A stretch of DNA of 64,000 nt. Origin: Jiangella gansuensis DSM 44835 (GTDB lineage: Bacteria > Actinomycetota > Actinomycetes > Jiangellales > Jiangellaceae). Positions within the stretch are counted from its first letter, which is position 1, and every line of letters begins with the position of its first letter. The notes beneath the pieces were generated by a model. The model was given only the letters and a program-made list of their open reading frames with translations. It searched no databases and was not told the DNA's origin. Location of the stretch: contig NZ_KI911782.1 of assembly GCF_000515395.1 (NCBI RefSeq), positions 3,718,606 through 3,782,605 of the forward strand. Reading direction: 5' to 3'. This document shows, in pieces, positions 48,334 through 57,582 of this stretch. Made by a program: the position numbers and the translations under genes.

Positions 48334-48504
48334 TCGGTGCGCCGGGAGGGGGCCGAACGGGCCTCCTCCCGGCGCCGTGCAGGGCCGATCAAGACAGGGG
48401 GGTGTTGGACGTGAACGAATCGACCTGTCGACAAGGCTCTGAGGGCCGCCCGGCCGGTGGCGTCGGCCAGCCGGAGGCTCAGACACTCAATGGAAGGCAC
48501 GCAG

Positions 48505-49695
48505 ATGACGGATGACGGCAAGCCGACACTCGGTATCGGCATGGTGGGCTACTCGTTCATGGGGGCAGCCCACTCCCAGGCATGGCGCAACGCGCCCAGC
48601 TTCTTCGACGTACCTGTCGTTCCGGTACTGAGAGCGCTGGGCGGGCGGAATGCCGAGGCGGCCGGCGAGGTCGCCAGCCGCTTCGGCTGGGAGAGTGTCG
48701 AGACGGACTGGCGGCAGCTCGTCGCCCGCGACGACGTCGGCCTGGTCGACGTGTGCACGCCGGGGGACACCCATGCCGAGATCGCGATCGCGGCGTTGGA
48801 AGCCGGCAAGCACGTGTTGTGCGAGAAGCCGCTGGCCAACAGCGTCGAGGAAGCCGAGGCGATGGTCGCGGCCGCGGAGAAGGCCGCCGAGTCCGGGGTG
48901 CGCAGCCTGGTCGGCTTCACCTACCGGCGGGTGCCGGCCATCGCGCTGGCCCGCCGGCTGGTCGCCGACGGGCGGATCGGCCGCATCTACCACGTGCGGG
49001 CCCAGTACCTGCAGGACTGGATCTCCGACCCGGAGGCGCCGCTGTCGTGGCGGCTGCAGAAGGACCGGGCCGGCTCCGGCGCGCTGGGCGACATCGGCGC
49101 GCACATCGTGGACTTGACCCAGCACATCACCGGTGAGCGGATCACCGGGGTCAGCGCCATGCTGGAGACGTTCGTGAAGGAGCGGCCGCTGCCGTCGTCC
49201 TCCAGCGGTCTGTCCGGCACGGTCAGCGAGGGTGGCCAGCGGGGGCCAGTCACCGTCGACGACGCCGCGGTCTTCCTGGCTCGCTTCACCGGTGGGGCGC
49301 TGGCGACCTTCGAGGCGACCAGGTTCGCGTCCGGCCGCAAGAACGCCATCCGCATCGAGATCAACGGGTCGAAGGGCAGCCTCGCGTTCGACTTCGAGGA
49401 CATGAACGTCCTGCACGTCCACGACCACACCGTGGATCCGGGCCTCGGCGGGTTCAGGCGGGTGCTGGTCACCGAGCCCAGCCATCCGTACGTCGAGGGC
49501 TGGTGGCCGCCCGGTCACCTGCTCGGCTACGAGCACGCCTTCACCCACCAGGCCGTCGACCTGTTGACCGCGATCGCCGCGGGCACCGACCCGGCGCCGT
49601 CGTTCGCCGACGGCCTGGGTGTCCAGCGCGTGCTGGCCGCCGTCGAGCGGAGCGCGGCAGCGAACAGCACCTGGACGGAGGTGCCGGGCACATAA
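48505..49695 (+). CDS. Gfo/Idh/MocA family oxidoreductase, cassette 2
   Basis: 396 residues. Rossmann motif GMVGYSFMGAAHSQAWRN near residue 10, AGKHVLCEKPLANSVEEAE, then the C-terminal domain with GALGDIGAHIVDLTQHITGE. ATG 48505 is chosen (AAGG at 48494-48497); ATG 48490 is an alternative that adds five residues. It resembles the cassette 1 oxidoreductase in role but is not a close copy. In this setting it may reduce or oxidise an imported 3-keto or related sugar. A 60-bp palindrome follows the stop by 5 bp. Confidence 0.9.
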   Translation: MTDDGKPTLGIGMVGYSFMGAAHSQAWRNAPSFFDVPVVPVLRALGGRNAEAAGEVASRFGWESVETDWRQLVARDDVGLVDVCTPGDTHAEIAIAALEAGKHVLCEKPLANSVEEAEAMVAAAEKAAESGVRSLVGFTYRRVPAIALARRLVADGRIGRIYHVRAQYLQDWISDPEAPLSWRLQKDRAGSGALGDIGAHIVDLTQHITGERITGVSAMLETFVKERPLPSSSSGLSGTVSEGGQRGPVTVDDAAVFLARFTGGALATFEATRFASGRKNAIRIEINGSKGSLAFDFEDMNVLHVHDHTVDPGLGGFRRVLVTEPSHPYVEGWWPPGHLLGYEHAFTHQAVDLLTAIAAGTDPAPSFADGLGVQRVLAAVERSAAANSTWTEVPGT

Positions 49696-49700
49696 CTCGC

Positions 49701-49760
49701 ACTTCTGGAGGCTTGTGCACCCTACGGGCCAGGGGGAAGGGTGCATAAGTCTCCAGAAGT
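49701..49760. repeat. 60-bp palindromic repeat, copy A
   Basis: Ends ACTTCTGGAG (49701-49710) and its complement CTCCAGAAGT (49751-49760); inner arms TGCACCCT and AGGGTGCA also pair. Total length is 60 bp, the same as the copies at 56337 and 62374. It lies in the 127-bp gap before giant gene 5. Confidence 0.93.
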
Positions 49761-49822
49761 GGCCGAACCAGACAGCAACCCAGAGCGCGCGTCCCGTTTC
49801 CCGACAGTCGAAGGAGACTGTG

Positions 49823-52800
49823 GTGAGTCATCCCGCGCAACGCGTCCGCCATGCGGCGAGGCGGCTGTTGGCCGCCGGCTTAGCGGCCCTCGTCTCGGCG
49901 CCGCTGGTCATGAGCGCGACCGCCGCTCCGGCCGCGGCGCATCCCGGCCACGGCGGCTATTCGGTCCTGGTGTTCTCCAAGACCGCTGGGTTCCGGCACG
50001 ACTCGATCCCGGCCGGTATCGCGGCCATCGAGCAGCTCGGTGCCGAACATGACTTCGACGTCACCGCGACGGAGGACGCCGCGGCGTTCACCGACGAGAA
50101 CCTCGCCCAGTACGACGTCGTCGTCTGGCTGTCAACCACCGGTGACGTCCTCAACGGCGACCAGCAGGCCGCGTTCGAGCGGTACATCCAGGCCGGCGGC
50201 GGGTACGCGGGCATCCACTCCGCGTCCGACACCGAGTACGACTGGCCCTGGTACGGCGAGCTGGTGGGCGCCTACTTCGCCAGCCACCCGGCCAACCAGA
50301 CCGCGACCGTCAAGGTGGAGGACCCGGCGCACCCGTCGACCGATCACCTCGACCCGCTCTGGACCCGCTACGACGAGTGGTACAACTACCGGTCCAACCC
50401 GCGCGGCGACGTGCATGTGCTGACCTCCCTGGACGAGTCGTCGTACTCGCCGGGCGGCGGTGCGATGGGACACGACCACCCGATCACCTGGTGCCAGGAC
50501 TACGACGGCGGCCGCTCCTGGTACACCGGGCTCGGGCACACCCAGGAGTCCTACAGCGAGCCGGAGTTCCTCGAGCTCGTCCTCGGCGGCCTGGAGACGG
50601 CGGCCGGTGTCACCCCCGCCGACTGCTCGGCCAGCGTGCCGGGCAGCTTCGAGAAGGTCACCCTCGACGACACCACCAGCAACCCGATGGAACTGGACGT
50701 CGCCGACGACGGCCGCGTCTTCTACGTCGACCGGAATGGCCTCGTCCGCCTGATACGTCAAGACGGCTCGGCCACCACGGTCGGGACGCTCAGCGTGTAC
50801 ACCGGCCAGGAATTCGGCCTCATGGGCATCGCCCTGGACCCGGACTTCACCACCAACAACTGGATGTACCTCACCTACGCGCCGGCCGGCGGTGAGGCCG
50901 TCGACAGGGTGTCGCGGTTCACGCTGAACGGCGAGACGCTGGACCTTGCCAGCGAGACGGTGATCATCGAGTACCCGACCAACCGGGTCCAGTGCTGCCA
51001 CGCGGGTGGGGCGCTGGAGTTCGACAACGACGGCAACCTCTACATCGCCACCGGCGACAACACGAACCCGTTCGCCTCCGACGGCTACGCCCCGATCGAC
51101 GAGCGCCCCGACCGCGCGCTCTGGGATGCCCAGCGCACCTCCGCCAACACCGACAGCCTGAGTGGCAAGGTGCTGCGCATCACCCCGTCCGACGGCGGCG
51201 GCTACACCGTCCCCGACGGCAATCTGTTCCCGCCCGGCACGGCGCAGACCAGGCCGGAGATCTTCGCGATGGGCTTCCGCAACCCGTTCCGGATCGGCCT
51301 GGACCCGGCCACGAACACGCTCATGGTCGCCGACTACGGGCCGGACGCCGGCAGCGCGAACCCCAGCCGCGGCCCGGACGGCCGGGTGGAGTGGAACATC
51401 GTCGACGAGCCCGGCTTCTACGGCTGGCCGTACTGCGTCGGCAACAACACGCCCTACATCGACTACGACTTCGCCACCGGCCAGTCCGGGGCGGCGTTCG
51501 ACTGCGCCGCGCCGGTCAACGACTCGCCGAACAACACCGGCCTGACCCAGCTGCCCGCCGCCGTCGAGGCGGAGGTCTGGTACGGCTACTCGACCAACCC
51601 GCTGTACCCCGAGATCGGCGGCGGCGGCGCCCCGATGGCCGGGGGCGTGTACCGGTACGACCCGCAGCTGGTGTCGGACCGCAAGTGGCCGGCGTACTGG
51701 GACGGCAAGGCCGTCTTCGGCGAGTGGAACCAAGGCAACCTGTACTCCTTCCAGCTCGACGAGGCCGGCACCGCGGTCACCGACATCAACGCGCTCTTCC
51801 CGGACTGGGCGTTCGCGCGGCCACACGCCATGCAGTGGGGCCCGGACGGCGCGCTGTACCTGATCGAGTGGGGCAGCGGTTTCGGCGGCGACAACGCCGA
51901 CTCCGGCGTCTACCGCATCGACTACGTGCAAGGAACCCGGGCGCCGGTGGCACGGATCGCCGCGGACCCGCTGAACGGCCCGGTGCCGCTGGAGGTCACC
52001 TTCGACGGGTCGGCGTCCATCGACCCCGAGGGCGGGCCCATCACCTACGCCTGGGACTTCGACGGAGACGGCACCACGGACAGTACTGATCAAGAGGCCA
52101 CCCACACCTACACCGAGGCCGGCGACTACACCGTCGCGCTCACGGTCACCGACGCCGACGACCTCGCCGACGTCGCCAACGTGGAGATCGTGGCCGGCAA
52201 CACCGCGCCGGAGATCTCCGTGGCGTGGCCGCCGAACGGCGGGTTCTTCGACTTCGGCGACACCATCGCCTACGACGTCGGCGTCACCGATGCCGAGGAC
52301 GGCGCGGGTGAGTGCCCGCGGGTCGTCACCCAGCCGGCGCTGGGCCACGACGACCACTCGCACGGCTACGAGCAGTACTTCGGCTGCACCGGGGTGTTCC
52401 CGCTGCCCGGCGACGCCGGCCACATCGGCGCGAACATCTTCGGCACCGTCTCGGTCACCTACACCGACGACGGCGCCCCGGGGGTCAGCCCGCTGACCAG
52501 CCAGGAGGTGCTGGTCCTGCAGCCCAAGCGGCGCGAGGCCGAGCACTTCGACAGCACCGGGCGGCTGACCGGCTCCACGTCCGGCGGCGACCCCGGTGTG
52601 CAGGTGGAGACCACCGGCGACGACCTCGGCGGCGGCCAGAACATCGGCTGGATCGAGCCGGGGGACTGGTGGGCGTGGGACCCGATGAACCTCACGAACA
52701 TCGACGCCGTCACCCTGCGGGCGGCCACCCCGTCCGGCCCGTCGACGGTGGAGGTGCGCACGGGAGCCCCGGACGGCCCGACGGTGGCCACCATCACCGT

Positions 52801-55800
52801 CGAGCCCACCGGCGACTGGCAGCAGTACGACGACTTCACCGGCGAGGTCAGCGGCGACACCGCCGGCGACAGCGGCCCGCTGTACTTCGTCAACGTGTCA
52901 GGCCAGCTCAACGTCAACTGGATCGACTTCGACGGCAAGGGCGTCACCGAGAACGAACGGCCCGACGTCGAGGTCACCGCGACGCCCACCAGCGGCACCG
53001 CGCCGCTCGACGTCGCATTCGAGGCGACCGCCACCGACCCGGAGGGCGACCTGCCGCTGACCTACGAGTGGGTCTTCGGCGACGGCGGCACCGCCACCGG
53101 CGCGACTGCGGCGCACACCTACACCGAGGCCGGCACGTACGACGCCCGGGTGACGGTGACCGACGCCCGCGGCGCCGCGGCCACCGAGCATGTCGCCATC
53201 GACGTCGACGCCGACGTCTCCGAACCGCCGGTCTGCCTGGCCGGCCGGTCCGACGGCTTCGACGGCGACGCCCTGGACCGCGACCGCTGGACCACGGTGG
53301 TCCGGGAGAACCAGGAGCTGACCGTGGCCGACGGACACCTCGTCCTGCCGGCGACGAGCACCGACATCTACGGCACCAACAACACCGACACGCCCAACAT
53401 CGTCCTGCAGGACCTGCCGGACGGTCCGTTCACGGCGACGGCGAAGCTGACCATGCAGGCCTACCGCGCCTACCAGCAGGCAGGTCTGATCATCTACGGC
53501 GACGACGACAACTACGCCAAGATGGTGTTGCAGGGCCGCGACACCGCAGCCAGCAACCCGGCGGCCCGGATCTTCCAGTTCATCCGGGAGGAGAACGGCG
53601 CGCCGAACGAGGTCGGCGAGAGCAACACGGCCAACCTCGGCGCCGGCTACCCGGACACCGTCTGGGTCCGCTACATCAGCGACGGCAGCACGCTGCGGGC
53701 CGCGTACAGCGCCGACGGCGTGACCTTCGCCGAGATGCCGCAGACGAAGAGCCTGGCCGGCATCGACAACCCGAAGATCGGCCTGGTGGCGCTGTCCGGC
53801 TCCGGGCAACCGGTCACGGAGGTCCGGTTCGACTCGTTCCACATCACCCCCGACGACACCGCCCCCGTACCGGAGCCGGACGACGAGTTCGACGGCGCGG
53901 CGCTGGACGGCTGCCGCTGGACGGTGCTGCGACCCGACGAGGCGGCGCTGCGCGTGGCCGGCGGGCAGCTGGAGATCGACACCAGCGACGGCGACATCTA
54001 CACCGGCGACACCGACCCGGCGCCGTCGAACTTCGTGCTGCAGCCGGCGCCGGACGGCGACGAGTGGACCATCGAGACGGTGGTCGACGGGTCGCTCTTC
54101 GACGAGCAGTACCAGCAGGGCGGCCTGATCGTCTACGAGAACGGCGACACCTACGTCAAGCTCGACCTCGTCACGGACAACCAGGCCGGCCAGCCGGTGA
54201 CCCGCCGCATCGAGCTGCGCAGCGAGGTCGATGCCGTCATCCAGAACCCGCAACCCCAGGTCACCGAGCTGACACAGGGGGCCTGGCATCTGCGGCTGAC
54301 CCGGTCCGGCGAAACGTACGCCGGTTCGTACAGCGCCGACGGCGAGACCTGGACGCCGCTGGCCGAGCCCGTCACCAACGCCGCCCTGTCCGAGGGCGAC
54401 GTGCGGGTGGGCCTGTTCGCTCTCGGAGCGGCGCAGGGCGCGTCGAAGACGGCCCGGTTCGACCACTTCCGGGTCGACAGTGGCGCGCCCGCCTGCGAGC
54501 CGACGGTGTCGGAGGAGGGCTACACCAGCCTGTTCGACGGCACCGCGGCCAGCCTGGACGGCTGGGGGATGGCCGGTCCCGGCGGGTTCGCGCTCACCGA
54601 GGACTGCGCCCTGCTGTCCGAGGGCGGCATGGGGCTGTACTGGTATCAGGCTGACTCGTTCGAGGACTACAGCCTGAAGTTGGACTGGATGATGCCGGGG
54701 GATGACAACTCCGGTGTGTTCGTCGGGTTCCCGGATCCGGGTGAGGACCCGTGGGTGGCGGTCGAGCAGGGTCATGAGATCCAGATCGATGCCACGGATG
54801 CTGCGGACCGGACGACGGGTGCGGTGTATGCGTTCCAGTCGGCGGATATCGCGGCGCGTGATGCGGCGTTGAATCCGCCGGGGGAGTGGAACGAGTTCGA
54901 GATCGTCGTGCAGGGTAACCGGATCCGGGTTTACCTGAACGGTGCATTGATCAACGATTACACCGATACTGATCCGAATCGGATGAACCAGCCGAGTTTC
55001 GTCGGTATCCAGAACCACGGCAACGGCGACGACGTGTACTTCCGCGACATCCGCATCGCCGAGCTCGTCGACGAGACGGCGCCGACGGTCGAGCTCACCC
55101 TCGACCCGGCGGAGCCGACCGGCCAGAACGGCTGGTGGACCGGCCCGGTGAGCGTGTCGGCGGTGGGCACCGACGACGGCGGCGAGGTCACCCTGGAGTC
55201 CCGGCTCGACGGCGGCGACTGGGAACCGTATACCGGTGCGGTCGTGGTGGACGCCGACGGCGAGCACGTCGTCGAGGTCCGGGGCACCGACCCGGCCGGC
55301 AATGTGTCCGAACCGGTCGCGGCGACCGTCCGCAAGGACGCCACCGCGCCCGTCACGACGGCCACGACGTCCGGCTCGGCGCCGGTGTCGGTCACGCTCG
55401 CCGCCACGGACGAACACGCCGGCATGACGGCCACCGACTGGTCACTCGACGACGGCGACTGGACCCCGTACGACGGCCCGGTCGAGGTCAGCGGCGACGG
55501 CGAGCACGAGCTGCGGTACCGCTCCACCGACGCCGCCGGCAACGTCGAGGACGTCAAGGCGGTGACCGTCACCGTCGACGGCTCCGCACCGGTGCTCGTC
55601 GTCAGCGGCATCGCACACGGCCAGCTGTACGGCGACAGCCAGGACCTGACCGTGACCTGGACGGCCACCGACAACGGCCCGGTCACCGTGACCGCGGAGC
55701 TCGACGGCGAGCCGATCTCGTCCGGGACGGTGCTCGCGCTGCACGCCGTCCCGCTGGGTCTGCACGAACTGCAGGTCACGGCCACCGACGCGGCCGGCAA

Positions 55801-56107
55801 CAGCACCACGCAACGGATCACGTTCTTCGTCACCACGTCGTTCGCCGACATGGAACTGCTCATCACGCGGTTCGAGGACGACGGGCTGCTGGACAAGCGG
55901 CTGGCGAAGGACCTGCAGAAGGCCCTGGGCACGGCCCACCGGCAGGACGCCATGGGCCGGGACGAACGGGCCGTGCGGGCCCTGGAGTCCTTCAAGGACA
56001 TCGTGACCGACCGGGTCGCGGACGTGGGCGTGCGCGCCACGCTCCTGCGCGACGCCGACGCGATGATCCTGCGCCTGGGCGGCACCCCCTCGGGTTCCGC
56101 CGGGTAA
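49823..56107 (+). CDS. giant secreted ThuA / PQQ dehydrogenase / 3-keto-disaccharide hydrolase protein 5
   Basis: 2094 residues, the largest protein here. AAGGAG (49811-49816) supports GTG 49823; a longer reading would run through the 60-bp palindrome. Order: signal peptide (1-39), ThuA (about 46-262), PQQ propeller (275-705: EFGLMGIALDPDF, MGFRNPFRIGLDP), PKD (710-795), GHDDHSH (841-847), CBM6-like (900-1040), second PKD (1045-1130), two concanavalin-like modules (1145-1342, 1353-1556), DUF1080 (1565-1746), three Ig/OmpL47-like repeats (1752-2010), FIMAH (2012-2094). It closes cassette 2. The ThuA and DUF1080 parts are closest to the protein at 28396. Likely role: extracellular glycoside oxidation and cleavage. 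Confidence 0.91.
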   Translation: MSHPAQRVRHAARRLLAAGLAALVSAPLVMSATAAPAAAHPGHGGYSVLVFSKTAGFRHDSIPAGIAAIEQLGAEHDFDVTATEDAAAFTDENLAQYDVVVWLSTTGDVLNGDQQAAFERYIQAGGGYAGIHSASDTEYDWPWYGELVGAYFASHPANQTATVKVEDPAHPSTDHLDPLWTRYDEWYNYRSNPRGDVHVLTSLDESSYSPGGGAMGHDHPITWCQDYDGGRSWYTGLGHTQESYSEPEFLELVLGGLETAAGVTPADCSASVPGSFEKVTLDDTTSNPMELDVADDGRVFYVDRNGLVRLIRQDGSATTVGTLSVYTGQEFGLMGIALDPDFTTNNWMYLTYAPAGGEAVDRVSRFTLNGETLDLASETVIIEYPTNRVQCCHAGGALEFDNDGNLYIATGDNTNPFASDGYAPIDERPDRALWDAQRTSANTDSLSGKVLRITPSDGGGYTVPDGNLFPPGTAQTRPEIFAMGFRNPFRIGLDPATNTLMVADYGPDAGSANPSRGPDGRVEWNIVDEPGFYGWPYCVGNNTPYIDYDFATGQSGAAFDCAAPVNDSPNNTGLTQLPAAVEAEVWYGYSTNPLYPEIGGGGAPMAGGVYRYDPQLVSDRKWPAYWDGKAVFGEWNQGNLYSFQLDEAGTAVTDINALFPDWAFARPHAMQWGPDGALYLIEWGSGFGGDNADSGVYRIDYVQGTRAPVARIAADPLNGPVPLEVTFDGSASIDPEGGPITYAWDFDGDGTTDSTDQEATHTYTEAGDYTVALTVTDADDLADVANVEIVAGNTAPEISVAWPPNGGFFDFGDTIAYDVGVTDAEDGAGECPRVVTQPALGHDDHSHGYEQYFGCTGVFPLPGDAGHIGANIFGTVSVTYTDDGAPGVSPLTSQEVLVLQPKRREAEHFDSTGRLTGSTSGGDPGVQVETTGDDLGGGQNIGWIEPGDWWAWDPMNLTNIDAVTLRAATPSGPSTVEVRTGAPDGPTVATITVEPTGDWQQYDDFTGEVSGDTAGDSGPLYFVNVSGQLNVNWIDFDGKGVTENERPDVEVTATPTSGTAPLDVAFEATATDPEGDLPLTYEWVFGDGGTATGATAAHTYTEAGTYDARVTVTDARGAAATEHVAIDVDADVSEPPVCLAGRSDGFDGDALDRDRWTTVVRENQELTVADGHLVLPATSTDIYGTNNTDTPNIVLQDLPDGPFTATAKLTMQAYRAYQQAGLIIYGDDDNYAKMVLQGRDTAASNPAARIFQFIREENGAPNEVGESNTANLGAGYPDTVWVRYISDGSTLRAAYSADGVTFAEMPQTKSLAGIDNPKIGLVALSGSGQPVTEVRFDSFHITPDDTAPVPEPDDEFDGAALDGCRWTVLRPDEAALRVAGGQLEIDTSDGDIYTGDTDPAPSNFVLQPAPDGDEWTIETVVDGSLFDEQYQQGGLIVYENGDTYVKLDLVTDNQAGQPVTRRIELRSEVDAVIQNPQPQVTELTQGAWHLRLTRSGETYAGSYSADGETWTPLAEPVTNAALSEGDVRVGLFALGAAQGASKTARFDHFRVDSGAPACEPTVSEEGYTSLFDGTAASLDGWGMAGPGGFALTEDCALLSEGGMGLYWYQADSFEDYSLKLDWMMPGDDNSGVFVGFPDPGEDPWVAVEQGHEIQIDATDAADRTTGAVYAFQSADIAARDAALNPPGEWNEFEIVVQGNRIRVYLNGALINDYTDTDPNRMNQPSFVGIQNHGNGDDVYFRDIRIAELVDETAPTVELTLDPAEPTGQNGWWTGPVSVSAVGTDDGGEVTLESRLDGGDWEPYTGAVVVDADGEHVVEVRGTDPAGNVSEPVAATVRKDATAPVTTATTSGSAPVSVTLAATDEHAGMTATDWSLDDGDWTPYDGPVEVSGDGEHELRYRSTDAAGNVEDVKAVTVTVDGSAPVLVVSGIAHGQLYGDSQDLTVTWTATDNGPVTVTAELDGEPISSGTVLALHAVPLGLHELQVTATDAAGNSTTQRITFFVTTSFADMELLITRFEDDGLLDKRLAKDLQKALGTAHRQDAMGRDERAVRALESFKDIVTDRVADVGVRATLLRDADAMILRLGGTPSGSAG
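54635..55045 (+). repeat. 411-bp near-identical tract shared with 32422-32832 (copy b)
   Basis: Constant offset of 22,213 bp with no gaps. The two differences are GTC for GTG near 54724 and AAC for GAC near 54917 (Asn for Asp). Flanks on both sides diverge at once. Confidence 0.95.
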
Positions 56108-56273
56108 CCGCCACCACCCACCACCCCACGAGGAGACGTCACCATGAGAGTTCAGCACCCATCCGGTGCAAGACGCCGGATCGGACCCCGCGACCAGGGC
56201 ACCTCGGCCCTGCCCCGGTTCGACGGGCCGGGCTCTCATGGTCGGCGGGGAGCCGGCGACAGCCGGCTCTCGG

Positions 56274-56313
56274 CCCCGGTGCCGGAGCGACGCGCTCCGC
56301 GCCGGCACCGGGG
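56274..56313. terminator. strong hairpin closing the sugar island
   Basis: CCCCGGTGCCG (56274-56284) and its exact complement (56303-56313), with GAGCG/CGCTC pairing again in the loop. It lies 166 bp after giant gene 5 and before the Ebo cluster. Confidence 0.7.
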
Positions 56314-56336
56314 CACCTGTCTCGCCTCCACTCGCG

Positions 56337-56396
56337 ACTTCTGGAGAGCTATGCACCCTGAAACCCCCCTTGAAGCGTGCATGAGTCTCCAGAAGT
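56337..56396. repeat. 60-bp palindromic repeat, copy B
   Basis: Ends ACTTCTGGAG (56337-56346) and CTCCAGAAGT (56387-56396). CACCCT is at offset 17, as in copies A and C. It ends 19 bp before the first Ebo-cluster gene. Confidence 0.93.
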
Positions 56397-56415
56397 GGGA
56401 TGCGGAGGAAACGGC

Positions 56416-57582
56416 ATGAGCGAGCGCACAGGTATCTGGTTCGTCGGGGCCCGCGGCTCCGTCGCCACGACGACCACCGTCGGGTTGCTGGCCATCCGGG
56501 CCGGCCTGGCCGGGCACACCGGCATGGTGTCGGAGCTGCCGCAGGTGGCCGCGGCCGGGCTGGTGCCGCTGGACGGCATCGTCATCGGCGGCCACGAGGT
56601 CGCCGACGGGTCGCTGGTGAAGCGGGCCGAGGAGCTCAGCAGCGGCGGCGTCATCCCGCCGGCACTGGCACAGGTGCTGGCCCGCGAGCTGGCCGCGGCG
56701 GACGAACGGATCCGCGCGGGCGTCGTCGCCACTACCGGTTCGCAGCGGGCGGCGGCGGAGCGGGTCGCCGCGGACCTGGCCGCGTTCCGGGACGAGCACC
56801 GGCTCGACCGTGTCGTCGTCGTCGACGTGTCCAGCACCGAGCCGCCGGTCGAGGACGACGTCCCGGCGCTGGCATCGCTGGAGGCGCTGGAAGCCGCCCT
56901 GGACGCCGGTGAGGCGCCGCTGCCCGGCAGCTCGGTGTATGCGTACGCGGCGTTCCGGACCGGATGCCCGTACGTGGCGTTCACCCCCAGCCCGGGGCCG
57001 CGGCTGCCGGCGCTGCTCGAGCTGGCGCTCCGGCAAGGCGTGCCGTGGACCGGATCGGACGCCAAGACCGGCGAGACCCTGGTCAAGACCGTGCTCGGGC
57101 CGATGTTCGCGATGCGCGCGCTGAAGGTGCGCTCGTGGTCCTCGGTCAACCTGCTCGGCGGCGGCGACGGCCAGACGCTCGCCGACCCGGACAACGCGGC
57201 CAGCAAGATCGCCACCAAGGCGAACGGGCTGGAGTCGATCCTCGGCCACACGGTCGACGGGCCGCTGCACATCGACTACGTGCCCGACCTCGGCGACTGG
57301 AAGACCGCCTGGGACCTGGTGTCCTTCGAAGGCTTCCTCGGCACCCGCATGTCCATGCAGTTCACCTGGTCCGGCTGTGACTCGTCGCTGGCCGCGCCGT
57401 TGGTGCTCGACCTGGTGCGGCTGGTGTCGCGGGCGCATTCGCTCGGGCAGAGCGGCCCGGTGCCGGAGTTCGGATTCTTCTTCAAGGACCCCGCCGGCAG
57501 CGACGTCCACGCGCTCAGCACGCAATGGGAAGCACTCGTGGCATGGTGCGCCCGGGCCGGCGCGGCGGGGAGCTCCGTGTGA
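56416..57582 (+). CDS. inositol-3-phosphate synthase-like protein of the Ebo cluster
   Basis: 388 residues, similar to myo-inositol-1-phosphate synthase, which converts glucose 6-phosphate to inositol 3-phosphate with bound NAD. Rossmann start WFVGARGSVATTTTVGLLA; VVDVSSTEPP; the active-site region SDAKTGETLVKTVLGPMF; and VNLLGGGDGQTLADP. GGAGG precedes ATG 56416. It is not necessarily the housekeeping Ino1, since a paralogue of this type sits beside the SCO3242 prenyltransferase gene in Streptomyces. Its stop overlaps the next start (GTGA), so its product probably feeds the same metabolite. Confidence 0.88.
   Translation: MSERTGIWFVGARGSVATTTTVGLLAIRAGLAGHTGMVSELPQVAAAGLVPLDGIVIGGHEVADGSLVKRAEELSSGGVIPPALAQVLARELAAADERIRAGVVATTGSQRAAAERVAADLAAFRDEHRLDRVVVVDVSSTEPPVEDDVPALASLEALEAALDAGEAPLPGSSVYAYAAFRTGCPYVAFTPSPGPRLPALLELALRQGVPWTGSDAKTGETLVKTVLGPMFAMRALKVRSWSSVNLLGGGDGQTLADPDNAASKIATKANGLESILGHTVDGPLHIDYVPDLGDWKTAWDLVSFEGFLGTRMSMQFTWSGCDSSLAAPLVLDLVRLVSRAHSLGQSGPVPEFGFFFKDPAGSDVHALSTQWEALVAWCARAGAAGSSV

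Larger units (their letters stand above)
56108..56415. other. 308-bp gap between the sugar island and the Ebo cluster
   Basis: Contains a weak stem (CCCCGCGACCA near 56187 with TGGTCGGCGGGG near 56240), the strong hairpin at 56274-56313 and a 60-bp palindrome. A 91-codon open frame spans these structures but has no ribosome site or family resemblance and is judged non-coding. Confidence 0.65.

Noticed and set aside
56144-56419. Open frame before the Ebo cluster
   Set aside because: It runs through a terminator hairpin and a 60-bp palindrome and lacks a ribosome site; it overlaps the real start at 56416.
56416-57582. Housekeeping myo-inositol-phosphate synthase
   Set aside because: Possible, but the gene is translationally coupled to the prenyltransferase and Ebo genes, so a dedicated cluster enzyme is the better reading.
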